Source: Ilyomonas sp965247435 (GTDB lineage Bacteria > Bacteroidota > Bacteroidia > Chitinophagales > Chitinophagaceae). From it: a stretch of 64,000 nt of DNA. This document shows positions 44,380 through 53,576 of this stretch, piece after piece. Every line of letters begins with the position of its first letter. The first letter of the stretch is position 1. The position numbers and the translations under genes are program-made. The DNA is taken from positions 434,001 to 498,000 of the forward strand of contig OZ252019.1 of assembly GCA_965247435.1 (NCBI GenBank). Reading direction: 5' to 3'. The notes beneath the pieces are model-generated. The model was not told the DNA's origin and did not search any database. It was given only the letters and a program-made list of their open reading frames with translations.

Positions 44380-46156
44380 TTATTCTTTCACAAACGTTTG
44401 TGTGGTGGTGGTGTTGCCGCTTTGCACTTTCAGCAAATAGCTACCCGGCTTCAGCGCCGCCGTATTGATAGAAATATGGCTGCCGCCTGCCGTTGCGCTG
44501 GCGCGCACCGTACCGTTAAAGTCGGTTACCGTAATATTGGTTTTGCTACCGGCAGGAAGATTTTGCACTTGCAGTGTGCTGCGCACGGGGTTGGGATACA
44601 GTTTTACGGCTGCGGCATCGCTCAGAAGAATGGAGTTGGATAGAGCGCGATCCATCTTTGCCAACGGCAGCTACGCGGTAGAGGACGTTGCTGCCATCAG
44701 TGGCATCTTCGTAAGTTAAGAGGGATGAATGATTGTTGTAGCGCCTGGCAACAGGCTGGTAAGTAACGCCACCGTCGAGGCTTCTCTGCACATTGTTGTT
44801 GCCTCCCCAGGTGATGCCGTGGTGCTGTACCCAGCGTTTTACACGGGTGATGATGTTTTGCTTTTGGCTGTCGTCGCCATTGTAGCGGGCAAGCGCGGCT
44901 GCATATTTACCTAATTCAAAATTATAAGTATTCCCGGTCAATACAGCTTTACCATCTTTTTGCAATACGAGGGAATAAGCTATGCCTCCACCCGAAAATT
45001 CCGTAAACCCGATGCCGTTTGTTCCGTAGGTTGAATCCAGGCCTCCATCCATATCAAAGCGCATAACTGCGAATTTAAAAACGGTATTGCTCATGTCTAA
45101 AAATCCCCCCACTACAATCCTTCCATTCTGCTGCACCGCTACTGCATTCGCGTGCAAGTCGCCCTCCTTCGATTTAGCCGTAGCATAACCCGCTCCGCCA
45201 AAGGTGCTGTCGGGAGTGCCGGTTGGAAGGAAGCGGCTGACTAATGCTACTTCCGTCCGCAAGTTCATGTAAGACCAGCCCGATGCAATAATTTTTTTAT
45301 CTTCCCCTATAGCAATATCCATGATTACAGGGTCGGTAATACTTTTGTCAAATGACATTTGTGCCAAACCATTCTTCCCAAATGAATCATCAGTTGTACC
45401 ATCGCTGTTAAAGCCCAGCAGCAATGTTTTGTTTAAAAAGTTATAGTAACCGCCAATGATAATCTTCCCTTCCCCGGTAACGGCAACGCCGGTGATATTC
45501 AATGGAGCGGAGAGTTCAATGATTACTGTGCCTTTGTCACCGAAGCTCTGGTCAAGTTTGCCATCGGGCGTAAAGCAGGTAATAAAGCACCGGCTGTCGT
45601 CATTGATCTTGTAACTTACATCGCCGCTAATAACCATGCGTCCATCCGGCAGTATCGCCATGTCAGTAGCCATGTAGCCGTCATCGGTTGGCCCTAATGC
45701 CAGACCCTCTTTCCCAAAGCTTTCATCCGCCTTTCCATCGCCGTTTATCCTAATCAGCGCCATCGTATTATATCCCCGTACAGCCGCTACGATTTTGCCA
45801 TCTTTTTGCAGCGCCAAAGCATAAACAATCTTAACAGGACTTTCCCCGATATTGGAAACCACCCTGCCGCTATCGCCAAAGCTTTGGTCAAGGCTTCCAT
45901 TGGTATTGTATCTCACCAATAAGGCGCCTCCCAAAGGAACGCCTTCTTTGTAATAACCGCCGGAGCCGCCTATGACGATTTTGCCATCGGGCTGCAACAG
46001 GCTGGCTCCGGTTTGTCCTTCATACGTAGTGGCTACAATTCTTCCGCTGTCCCCAAAACTGTAATCAAGCGTTCCAGGCTGGGCTTGCAGGTAAAAACAA
46101 AAGAAAAGAACGGCAATGGTTATAAAGATTGGTTTAATAAAGGTTGGTTTTAATTG
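44380..46156 (-). pseudogene. Broken delta-60 repeat T9SS protein gene
   Basis: Reading on the minus strand, a signal-like peptide ('IAVLFFCFYLQAQPGTLDYSFG'), delta-60 repeats, the linker 'RVKRWVQHHGITW' and a fibronectin-like end are in one frame down to 'VGKDGSR' (about 44650). The T9SS tail 'LYPNPVRSTLQVQNL...QTFVKE' continues in a different frame to 44380, so a small insertion or deletion separates secretion tail from body. At the 5' end the open frame runs back to a TGA at 46157-46159 without any ATG, GTG or TTG before the signal peptide; a TTA sits where ATG is expected. Both ends being damaged makes a real pseudogene more likely than a read error, though an error at the 3' shift cannot be excluded. 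Confidence 0.75.
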
Positions 46157-46257
46157 TCAGGGGTAAGAATAAAGTCAGTATTGCTGTTACAAATCAGGGC
46201 AGAAGGAGTTGAAAGCAATTCATCACTTTGTGCCTTCCTGTATTTGCGGCTAAGCAC

Positions 46258-46929
46258 CTACCAGTCTTTCTCCTGCTGCTGCGTGTTGGTTTTTTGTTGC
46301 TGCAGTTGTTTTTGTAATTCTTTTTCCTGGTTGCGCAGTTCATTAAATTTTTGCTCCATCATCTGCTTGTTCATCTTAGGCTGCTTCTGTTTTTGCTGCT
46401 GTGGAGGCGGTTGCTGCTGCTGGTTTTTATTTTGGTTTTGCTGTTGTTGCTGCTGCTGTCTTAGTTCGTTCAGGGCTTTCTGCAGGTTCTCGCGGGTATC
46501 GCCGTCGGCAGGCGCCAGGCGCAGGGATTGCTTAAAAGCATTGATAGCTTCCGGCAGGTTTTTCTGCAGCAGCATAGCCAGCGCTTTATTGTAGTAAGCT
46601 TTGGAGTGCAGGTCGGCATCTCCGGCCCCGTTAATCACTTCATCATAGCTTTTGGCAGCATTGGCGGCATCACTATTTTTTTGCAGCGCATTACCCATAT
46701 TGAAGTGTGCCGTGGTATTTTTTTGATCGGCCTGTAAAGCTTTGGTGTATTCTTTTACGGCAGTGGTATAATCATTTTTTTTATAAGCTTCATTGCCCTG
46801 CTGTACGGCTTCGTTGCTTTGCTGCGCAAAGGTGAACACCGGAAAAATAAAAAGTAAAAAAGCAAAAACTGTAAACGGCTGACCGCCGGCGGATTTTTGA
46901 TAGATAGATTCTTTTCTACTTCTTTCCAT
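46258..46929 (-). CDS. batC: BatC, TPR protein
   Basis: A 223-residue protein with a signal-like hydrophobic stretch (VFAFLLFIFPVFTFAQ), three to four TPR units ('NEAYKKNDYTTAVKEYTKALQ', 'HFNMGNALQKNSDAANAAKSYDEVI', 'YNKALAMLLQKNLPEAINAFKQSL') and a long Gln-rich coiled tail. The start is ATG 46929, overlapping the batB stop by 14 bases; the longer frame lies inside batB. In the Bat operon this follows BatB. No batD follows; the gene ends near the broken delta-60 gene. Confidence 0.88.
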   Translation of the reverse strand: MERSRKESIYQKSAGGQPFTVFAFLLFIFPVFTFAQQSNEAVQQGNEAYKKNDYTTAVKEYTKALQADQKNTTAHFNMGNALQKNSDAANAAKSYDEVINGAGDADLHSKAYYNKALAMLLQKNLPEAINAFKQSLRLAPADGDTRENLQKALNELRQQQQQQQNQNKNQQQQPPPQQQKQKQPKMNKQMMEQKFNELRNQEKELQKQLQQQKTNTQQQEKDW

Positions 46930-47926
46930 ACACCAATCGTTTTTTTGTTTCCGGAATAAATACTTCTGCAATGAGCAATACGATCATCAGCGCTATAAAA
47001 AAGGGAAAGAAAGAAGTATATTGTCGGTTGCCGCCATTGCCTTCCAGCTCCTTTTTTTCCATACCGTTCAACCCTGCTGCAATAGCATTGGCGGTTGCCG
47101 CCGAATTATCTAAATGATAATACCCGCCGCCGGTTTTATCAGCAATCAGCCTTAGCTCTTCCTCGTTCAGTTTGGAGATAACGGTTTGCCCGTTAATGTC
47201 TGTTTTATACACGTTGCCCGCTTCAATAATCGGTGCGCCGGCCGCTGTGCCGATGCCGATGGTATAAACAACTACGCCCTGATCGTATAACTGCTGCAGG
47301 CTGTTTTTTGTTTTAGGATCATGGTCTTCACCATCCGATATAAGAATAACCGCTTTATACTTTTTTTCTTTGGTATCGAGCGAGTTGCTGCACAGTTGCA
47401 AAGCGCTGCTGATGACGGTGCCCTGCACTGCTACCGCATCGGCATTGGCGTTGCTCAGGTATAGTTTGGAAGCGGAAATGTCGGAGGTAAGCGGCATTTG
47501 TAAAAAGGCCTGGCCTGCAAACAAGACGAGCCCGATGCGGTTGTTGCTCAAGCCGTCTATCAGCAGGCTCACACACTGTTTTGCTTTCTCCAGGCGCGAG
47601 GGCTTTACATCCTGGCTCAGCATGCTTTTGCTTACATCCAGCGCAATCATTACATCAATACCGGCACGCTGCTCCTTATCACCGCCCTGTGGCCTGCGCA
47701 GGTTAGCCATCGCAATAATGCCCAAAATGAGCGCAATGGCAACGGCTATAAATTTTAAGTTGTATAAGCGGGGCGCATAGTTTGCCGTTAAAGCATTAAT
47801 CAGTTGCTCATCGCCCAGGGCTTTACGCGTTTTGCGCTTCCAGCGCAAAACGCCGGAAAACAATAGTGTTAACGGCACTAATGCCAGCAGGCCTAATAAA
47901 AAGCTATTGTTTTCAAATGTTAGCAT
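46916..47926 (-). CDS. batB: BatB, vWA-domain membrane protein
   Basis: A 336-residue protein with two N-terminal helices, a vWA domain with a complete metal site (DVSKS at Asp97, 'ISDGEDHD') and a C-terminal helix ('FFPFFIALMIVLLIAEVFI'). Paralogue of batA in this window, with the same topology. In Bacteroidota batA and batB are normally adjacent; here batB leads its own two-gene unit in the opposite direction. Confidence 0.92.
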   Translation of the reverse strand: MLTFENNSFLLGLLALVPLTLLFSGVLRWKRKTRKALGDEQLINALTANYAPRLYNLKFIAVAIALILGIIAMANLRRPQGGDKEQRAGIDVMIALDVSKSMLSQDVKPSRLEKAKQCVSLLIDGLSNNRIGLVLFAGQAFLQMPLTSDISASKLYLSNANADAVAVQGTVISSALQLCSNSLDTKEKKYKAVILISDGEDHDPKTKNSLQQLYDQGVVVYTIGIGTAAGAPIIEAGNVYKTDINGQTVISKLNEEELRLIADKTGGGYYHLDNSAATANAIAAGLNGMEKKELEGNGGNRQYTSFFPFFIALMIVLLIAEVFIPETKKRLVYGKK

Positions 47927-48016
47927 TCCTTTAAAAATAAAACGTAAAGATGTAAAAATGTGTCAAAACGCAGCGGCAACTGCCGACTTTTTACGGTTGA
48001 ATTTTGGTGGCCGGGA

Positions 48017-48838
48017 TTACTTTTTTCCCTTCATAAAGCCTTCCTGCTGCAGGATGCCGTTGAGTATATCCATACGCACCGCTGTCATATCTGTGTTCGG
48101 CGCTCCTTCTATATTCAGTACAAAAAAATAAGGATGCTGGTTTTCTTCTATCCAGCCTGCTACCCAGCCAATGGCATTGCCGTTTTCTCTGAATCCCCAG
48201 CCTGTTTTATAGCTCAACTGGTAATTGGCATTGCTCTCGCGCACCATCACTTTTTTTACAACGCTTTGTGGACGCTTGTCAAAAGGCAGTTGCTCAAAGT
48301 ATAGTTTTTTTACCAGTCCTAATTCTTCATCCGGCTTTATCTTGAGTGAATTATCAAGCCAGAAAGTATCAATACGGCTCTTAATTTTTTGGGTGCCATA
48401 ATGCAGGCTGTCCAGCCATTGCTGCATTGTATCTTTTCCAATGCGCCGCGCTACTTCCTGGTAGTATGGTACGGCTGATACCGCAAAAGCTTCCTGCATC
48501 GTAAGGTCTTTGTTCCATTCGGGCCGGCTGCGTGTAATGCCATCCCATTTGATTACCATTTTCTCGTTACTTATCCTGCCCGTTTGCAGGCCGATCAGCG
48601 AGTTCACAATTTTAAAAGTAGAAGCCGGCAGGTATGCAGAATCTTTATACCGGGAAAGGTTATAAATGGTGAATTGTCCGTGTGCATTGTCGAAAAGCCC
48701 AAAGCAGCCCGTCACCTTGTTACGGTCAAAAAATTTTTTCAAGTCGTTTCTTTCCGTAATATTATTTTGCGTGCAGTTACTAAATACAATTGCTATCAAC
48801 AATGTAATGCTGATACTTATAAATATGCGTCCTTTCAT
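48017..48838 (-). CDS. Class D (OXA-type) beta-lactamase
   Basis: A 273-residue serine beta-lactamase. Active-site motifs: STFK (Ser73-Lys76), SAV (121-123) and KTGWG (211-215). The usual YGN is replaced by 'HYGTQKI', as in several environmental class D enzymes. The leader ends at 'IVFSNC' (Cys22), so it may be a lipoprotein. It hydrolyses penicillins and perhaps other beta-lactams; the spectrum cannot be predicted from sequence by eye. Chromosomal context between batB and kbl, without mobile genes, suggests an intrinsic gene. Confidence 0.9.
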   Translation of the reverse strand: MKGRIFISISITLLIAIVFSNCTQNNITERNDLKKFFDRNKVTGCFGLFDNAHGQFTIYNLSRYKDSAYLPASTFKIVNSLIGLQTGRISNEKMVIKWDGITRSRPEWNKDLTMQEAFAVSAVPYYQEVARRIGKDTMQQWLDSLHYGTQKIKSRIDTFWLDNSLKIKPDEELGLVKKLYFEQLPFDKRPQSVVKKVMVRESNANYQLSYKTGWGFRENGNAIGWVAGWIEENQHPYFFVLNIEGAPNTDMTAVRMDILNGILQQEGFMKGKK

Positions 48839-48863
48839 TTATTCAATATTAAATCTTACTTAT

Positions 48864-50054
48864 TCAATCTTTTAATACACCCAGTTCCCTGCCCACTTTT
48901 GTAAATGCCGCAACAGCTTTATCTAAGTGCTCCTGTCCGTGCGCAGCGCTTAACTGCACGCGGATGCGCGCCGCGCCTTTTGCCACCACCGGGTAAAAAA
49001 AGCCGATAACATAAATGCCTTCTTCCAATAGCTTGGCAGCAAAGTTTTGCGCCACTACTGCATCGTAGAGCATAATAGGAACAATTGGGTGGTCGCCGGG
49101 CTTGATATCGAAGCCGGCTTCCGTCATGTTGGTGCGGAAGTATTTAGTGTTGTATTCCAGCTTATCGCGCAGTTCCGTGGTTTCGGTAAGCATGTCTAAA
49201 ACGGCGATGGAAGCGCCTACAATACTTGGTGCTACGCTGTTGGAAAAAAGGTACGGCCGGCTGCGCTGCCGCAATAGTTCAATCACTTCCTTACGACCGG
49301 AGGTAAAGCCGCCGCTGGCGCCGCCCAGCGCTTTGCCGAGTGTGCCGGTGATGATGTCTATCCTGCCCATTACGCCGCGGTACTCATGCGTACCGCGGCC
49401 GGTCTTACCCAAAAAGCCGGAGCTATGACATTCATCAATCATTACCGCGGCATTGTATTGGTCTGCCAGTTCACAGATTTTATCTAACTGCGCAATGGTA
49501 CCATCCATGCTGAACGAGCCATCGGTAACAATAATGCGGCTGCGGAGTTCCCGGGTTTGCTTCAGCTTATCCTCCAGGTCTTCCATGCTGTTGTGCTCGT
49601 AGCGAAAACGCTGCGCTTTGCAAAGCCGCACGCCATCAATAATAGAAGCATGGTTGAGCGCATCGGAGATAATAGCATCCTGCTCATTAAAAAGTGGCTC
49701 GAATACGCCGCCGTTGGCATCAAAACAGGCTGCGTATAAAATGGTGTCTTCTGTGCCTAAAAATGTTGAAATTTTGTCTTCTAATTCTTTATGAATATCC
49801 TGTGTGCCGCAAATAAAACGCACACTGCTCATGCCATAACCATGGGTGTCTATGGCTTTGTGCGCCGCTTCTATCACTTTAGGGTGAGAGGACAAACCAA
49901 GATAATTATTTGCGCAAAAATTCAATACTGTTTTACCATTCACTTCTATCTCTGCGCCCTGCTCGCTGGTAATAATTCTTTCTTTTTTTTGCAGTCCGGC
50001 AGTTGCTATTTCCTGCAGTTCGGTTTGTATGCGGCTCACCAATTGTTCGTTCAT
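48864..50054 (-). CDS. kbl: Glycine C-acetyltransferase (2-amino-3-ketobutyrate CoA ligase)
   Basis: A 396-residue PLP enzyme of the alpha-oxoamine synthase family. It joins 2-amino-3-ketobutyrate and CoA to give glycine and acetyl-CoA in threonine breakdown. Key parts: 'NFCANNYLGLSSHPKV' (substrate loop), 'DECHSSGFLG' and the PLP lysine in 'TGTLGKALGG'. Length and end (ELGVLKD) match Kbl better than 8-amino-7-oxononanoate synthase. No threonine dehydrogenase gene is adjacent. It lies downstream of gpmI on the same strand with about 100 bases between. Confidence 0.92.
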   Translation of the reverse strand: MNEQLVSRIQTELQEIATAGLQKKERIITSEQGAEIEVNGKTVLNFCANNYLGLSSHPKVIEAAHKAIDTHGYGMSSVRFICGTQDIHKELEDKISTFLGTEDTILYAACFDANGGVFEPLFNEQDAIISDALNHASIIDGVRLCKAQRFRYEHNSMEDLEDKLKQTRELRSRIIVTDGSFSMDGTIAQLDKICELADQYNAAVMIDECHSSGFLGKTGRGTHEYRGVMGRIDIITGTLGKALGGASGGFTSGRKEVIELLRQRSRPYLFSNSVAPSIVGASIAVLDMLTETTELRDKLEYNTKYFRTNMTEAGFDIKPGDHPIVPIMLYDAVVAQNFAAKLLEEGIYVIGFFYPVVAKGAARIRVQLSAAHGQEHLDKAVAAFTKVGRELGVLKD

Positions 50055-50094
50055 ATAGGCTGTTTAAGTGGCGGCAAAGGTAGAGCCACAAAGG

Positions 50095-50138
50095 CGCAAA
50101 GGCACAAAGTATTTCTTTATGTGCTTGGTGCCTTTGCG
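50095..50138. repeat. Inverted repeat CGCAAAGGCAC in the kbl-gpmI gap
   Basis: Eleven-base arms CGCAAAGGCAC (50095-50105) and GTGCCTTTGCG (50128-50138) separated by 22 bases. Similar AAAGGCAC/TTTGTGCC words occur in the leader of the DUF1015 gene near 54170. Without a T run it is not an obvious terminator; it looks like a dispersed intergenic repeat. Confidence 0.5.
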
Positions 50139-50153
50139 GATCAAAGGTTTTAT

Positions 50154-51674
50154 TTAAATCAACACATTCCCTTTCATTTCTGCCGGTATTGGCAAGCCTA
50201 ATATATGCAGGATGGTGGGCGCGATATCACCCAGCTTTCCCGGCTTTACAATGCCTTTAAAATCGTTGCTGATAATAAACAGGGGCACTAAGTTGAGCGA
50301 GTGCTGCGTATTGGGCGAGCCATCTTCATTCACCATAAAATCGGCATTGCCATGGTCGGCAGTAAGCAAAATGGTGTAGCCATGCGCAAGTGCTGCAGTA
50401 ACCACGCGCTCCACACATGTATCTACTGTTTCTGCTGCCTTAATTACTGCTTCAAAAACGCCGGTATGGCCCACCATGTCCGTATTAGCAAAGTTGAGGC
50501 AGATGAAACCCGCGTATTCCTGTTCTATTTCCGGTATAAGCTTATCGGTTAATTCAACAGCGCTCATCTCCGGCTTCAGGTCGTAGGTAGCCACTTTGGG
50601 CGATGGCACCATAATACGGGTTTCGCCCTCAAACGGCACTTCGCGGCCACCACTGAAGAAGAAGCTTACGTGCGGGTATTTCTCTGTTTCGGCGATCCGG
50701 ATTTGCTTTAATCCTGCTGCACTTATGATTTCACCTAATGTATGAATGAGGTTGTCTGTTTCAAAAATTACATGCACATTTTTAAACGATTTATCATACT
50801 CCGTCATGGTGGTGTAGTGCAAGTGCAGCTTATGCATATTCAGTTCATGCATGTCCTGCTGCGTAAGCACTTCCGTAATCTCCCGGCAGCGGTCGGTGCG
50901 AAAGTTAAAGCAGATCGCAACATCGCCATCCTGTATCGTGGCAACCGGTTGACCGCTATCGTTAGTAATTACAGTTGGCAGGATAAATTCATCCGTCACA
51001 TTATTGGCATACGACTGTTCTATAGCAGCCACCGCATCTAACGCTTTTTCACCGGCGCCATTAACCAGCGCATCATACGCCAGTTTCACCCGGTCCCACC
51101 GTTTATCGCGGTCCATCGCATAGTAGCGGCCGCTTACCGTTGCAATTGTGCCAGTCGTCTCATCGAGGTGTGCCTGCAGTTCTTTTATAAAATGCAGCCC
51201 GCTTTTCGGGTCGGTATCGCGGCCATCGGTAAAGGCATGGATGAATACATTTTTCAGCCCTTCTGTTTTGCATAATGATACAATCGCTTTGATATGGTTA
51301 ATATGCGAGTGTACGCCGCCATCGCTCACCAGGCCTAACAAATGCAAGGGCTTACTGTTGTTTTTTGCCGTGTGTACAGCCGCCAATAATTGTTCGTTCT
51401 TATAAAAATCTCCATCGCGGATGGCTACATTAATACGCTGCAGTTCCTGATATACAACACGGCCGGCGCCAAGGTTAAGATGGCCTACTTCGCTGTTGCC
51501 CATTTGCCCGTCGGGCAGTCCAACCGCTTCGCCGCAGGTAATTAAAGTAGTATTGGGATATTTGCTGTATAAAGATGAAATAAAAGGCACATTCGCGTGC
51601 TGAATGGCATCGGAGGAGGGCACTTTGCCAAGTCCCCAGCCATCCATAATGATGAGTATAACTTTCTTTTCCAT
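50154..51674 (-). CDS. gpmI: 2,3-bisphosphoglycerate-independent phosphoglycerate mutase
   Basis: A 506-residue Mn-dependent alkaline-phosphatase-fold enzyme that interconverts 3- and 2-phosphoglycerate in glycolysis. It opens with 'VILIIMDGWGLG', has the phospho-acceptor serine in 'GQMGNSEVGHLNLGAG' (Ser61), and metal ligands in 'NFANTDMVGHTG' and 'TADHGNAD'. Full length and intact. Confidence 0.96.
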   Translation of the reverse strand: MEKKVILIIMDGWGLGKVPSSDAIQHANVPFISSLYSKYPNTTLITCGEAVGLPDGQMGNSEVGHLNLGAGRVVYQELQRINVAIRDGDFYKNEQLLAAVHTAKNNSKPLHLLGLVSDGGVHSHINHIKAIVSLCKTEGLKNVFIHAFTDGRDTDPKSGLHFIKELQAHLDETTGTIATVSGRYYAMDRDKRWDRVKLAYDALVNGAGEKALDAVAAIEQSYANNVTDEFILPTVITNDSGQPVATIQDGDVAICFNFRTDRCREITEVLTQQDMHELNMHKLHLHYTTMTEYDKSFKNVHVIFETDNLIHTLGEIISAAGLKQIRIAETEKYPHVSFFFSGGREVPFEGETRIMVPSPKVATYDLKPEMSAVELTDKLIPEIEQEYAGFICLNFANTDMVGHTGVFEAVIKAAETVDTCVERVVTAALAHGYTILLTADHGNADFMVNEDGSPNTQHSLNLVPLFIISNDFKGIVKPGKLGDIAPTILHILGLPIPAEMKGNVLI

Positions 51675-51785
51675 TTGTTAAAACTACAGCAATTTAACAT
51701 TCAACTTTAACCATTACACCGAAACAAAGTCTGAGCAGAAAGGTTTAATTGCATTTATACAATTATCTGCAATAAATTTACAATT

Positions 51786-52169
51786 ATGAAAAAAATGCTA
51801 CTCCTGCTTTCATTTGGTTTGATCTTAATGTCGTTTGGTGTTTTGCAAAGCAGTAAAGAGGAAATGATTACCGCTTTAAAAGGCGGCAGTGCAGAGCAAT
51901 TTGTAAAATACCTGGATAACACGGTGGATGTAAAGTTGCCCAACAGCGACGAAATGAAAGGGGTGCAGAAAGCGCAGGTGGCCAGTACGCTTAAGAGCTT
52001 CTTTGCCGATAATGCCATCACTGCTTTTGATATTACCTCGCAGCGCGAACTGGGCGGTACGATGTATATAACGGGCAAACTGCAGGGCACTTCCAATTAC
52101 AATCTTACCGTAATGATTAAAAGCACACCGGATAAACTTGCTATCATTACTTTGCGCATCAACAATTAA
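51786..52169 (+). CDS. DUF4783 family secreted protein
   Basis: A 127-residue protein with a signal peptide (MKKMLLLLSFGLILMSFGV) and the compact NTF2-like DUF4783 domain: 'ALKGGSAEQFVKYLDNTVDVKLPN' and 'GKLQGTSNYNLTVMIKS'. The family is found in Bacteroidota and has no assigned function; probably periplasmic. Divergent from gpmI, and followed by a strong hairpin terminator. Confidence 0.85.
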   Translation: MKKMLLLLSFGLILMSFGVLQSSKEEMITALKGGSAEQFVKYLDNTVDVKLPNSDEMKGVQKAQVASTLKSFFADNAITAFDITSQRELGGTMYITGKLQGTSNYNLTVMIKSTPDKLAIITLRINN

Positions 52170-52196
52170 GTTTTTCAGCAGTTAGTTTAGATAATA

Positions 52197-52230
52197 ATCC
52201 TGTCGTTTTCGCACGACGGGATTTTTTATT
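52197..52230 (+). terminator. Terminator after the DUF4783 gene
   Basis: Stem CCTGTCGT / ACGACGGG (52199-52206 and 52213-52220, one G-T pair) followed by ATTTTTTATT. About 30 bases after the stop codon. Confidence 0.85.
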
Positions 52231-52244
52231 CCGTTTTACTGATT

Positions 52245-52287
52245 ACACCAACGCTGACAGGGTTTTAAACCCTGTCAGCGTTGGTGT
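52245..52287. repeat. 43-base perfect palindrome
   Basis: Arms ACACCAACGCTGACAGGGTT+T (52245-52265) and its exact complement (52267-52287) around a single T. It comes just after the DUF4783 terminator, lacks a T tail of its own, and is perfect across 21 pairs, so it is more likely a dispersed palindromic repeat (REP-like) than a terminator. Confidence 0.85.
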
Positions 52288-52495
52288 AAGGAATACAGTA
52301 AAAAAAGTGAAGTTAGAAAGTAATAGTATGGCCATTGGGAACATAGCTATGCTATTTTTACTTTTGAATTAGGCAACTATATATTTGGAACCGTTGTTGA
52401 ATATACAGCATTCCCAGCCTCCGGTTTATCCTGCCAATCCCGGAAATCCCCGTTAAAAACCGTTTACTTTGCAGCTTTAAAAGCGCGAAATCAGA

Positions 52496-53563
52496 ATGAT
52501 GCACAATTTTAACTCCGGCCCATCTATATTACCAAAAGAAGTGCTGCAGCAAGCCGCTGAAGCGATACACAACTTCAATGGTATTGGCTTGTCCATATTG
52601 GAAATAGGCCATCGCACATCCTGGTTTGGAGAAGTGATGGACGAGGCGCAGGCACTGGTAAAATCGCTGATGCAGCTTGGTGACGAACACGCTGTATTGT
52701 TTTTGCATGGCGGCGCTTCTACCCAGTTTATGCAGGTGCCCATGAACCTGCTGGAGGTAGGGAAAACAGCAGCCTATATCAACAACGGTATCTGGGGAAG
52801 CAAAGCTATAAAGGAAGCAAAGCTGTTTGGCCATGCCCTCGAAATATCTTCTACAAAAGACAGAAATCACAATTATATTTCTAAACAATTCACCGTTCCG
52901 CAAGATGCGGTGTACCTGCACTATACCACCAACAATACGGTAGAAGGCACGCAGTGGCACCAGTTGCCCGCTGCCGGCGATGCGCCGCTGATTGCCGATA
53001 TGAGCAGCGATATCTTCAGTAAGCCGGTGCCTTTTAACCGGTTTGGGTTAATCTATGCCGGCGCGCAGAAAAATGCCGGTGCTGCAGGCGTGAACCTGGT
53101 AGTGGTGCGCAAAGATATTTTGGGTAAAATACAACATGTTATTCCTACTATTATGGATTACCGCCAGCATATAGAGGCCGGCTCTATGCTTAATACGCCG
53201 CCGGTTTTTGCGGTGTATTTGTCTATGCTTACGCTGCGTTGGATCATCAAAGAAGGCGGTTTGGCAGAGATGGAGCGCCGCGCCAGGGAGCGTGCGGATT
53301 TATTTTATAATGCACTGGATGCATTGCCGGTATTTACACCTATTGTTGCTAAGGAAGACCGCAGTTTAATGAATGCAACCTTTACCATTAAAGATGCCGT
53401 TAAAGAAAAAGATTTTCTCGACTTGTGCAGGCAAAACGGTATGGTAGGCGTGAAAGGCCACCGCAGCGTTGGCGGCCTGCGGGTAAGCATGTACAACGCT
53501 ATGCCGCTGAGCAGCGTAGCAGCGATGGTGGAGCTGATGAAGGATTTTCAGAGTAAGCAATAA
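52496..53563 (+). CDS. serC: Phosphoserine aminotransferase
   Basis: A 355-residue PLP aminotransferase, fold type I, converting 3-phosphohydroxypyruvate to phosphoserine in serine biosynthesis. It opens with 'NFNSGPSILPKEVLQQAA', has 'FLHGGASTQF', and the PLP lysine in 'AGAQKNAGAAG'. The C-terminus 'GHRSVGGLRVSMYNAM' is typical. Two ATG codons are adjacent (52496 and 52499). A TTTACTTTGCA motif about 30 bases upstream resembles the Bacteroidota -7 box. serA is not next to it. Confidence 0.96.
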   Translation: MMHNFNSGPSILPKEVLQQAAEAIHNFNGIGLSILEIGHRTSWFGEVMDEAQALVKSLMQLGDEHAVLFLHGGASTQFMQVPMNLLEVGKTAAYINNGIWGSKAIKEAKLFGHALEISSTKDRNHNYISKQFTVPQDAVYLHYTTNNTVEGTQWHQLPAAGDAPLIADMSSDIFSKPVPFNRFGLIYAGAQKNAGAAGVNLVVVRKDILGKIQHVIPTIMDYRQHIEAGSMLNTPPVFAVYLSMLTLRWIIKEGGLAEMERRARERADLFYNALDALPVFTPIVAKEDRSLMNATFTIKDAVKEKDFLDLCRQNGMVGVKGHRSVGGLRVSMYNAMPLSSVAAMVELMKDFQSKQ

Positions 53564-53576
53564 AATTGAATATTAT

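Noticed and set aside
46154..46594. Frame very rich in Cys, Phe and Leu opposite batC
   Set aside because: It is the complement of the Gln-rich tail of BatC.
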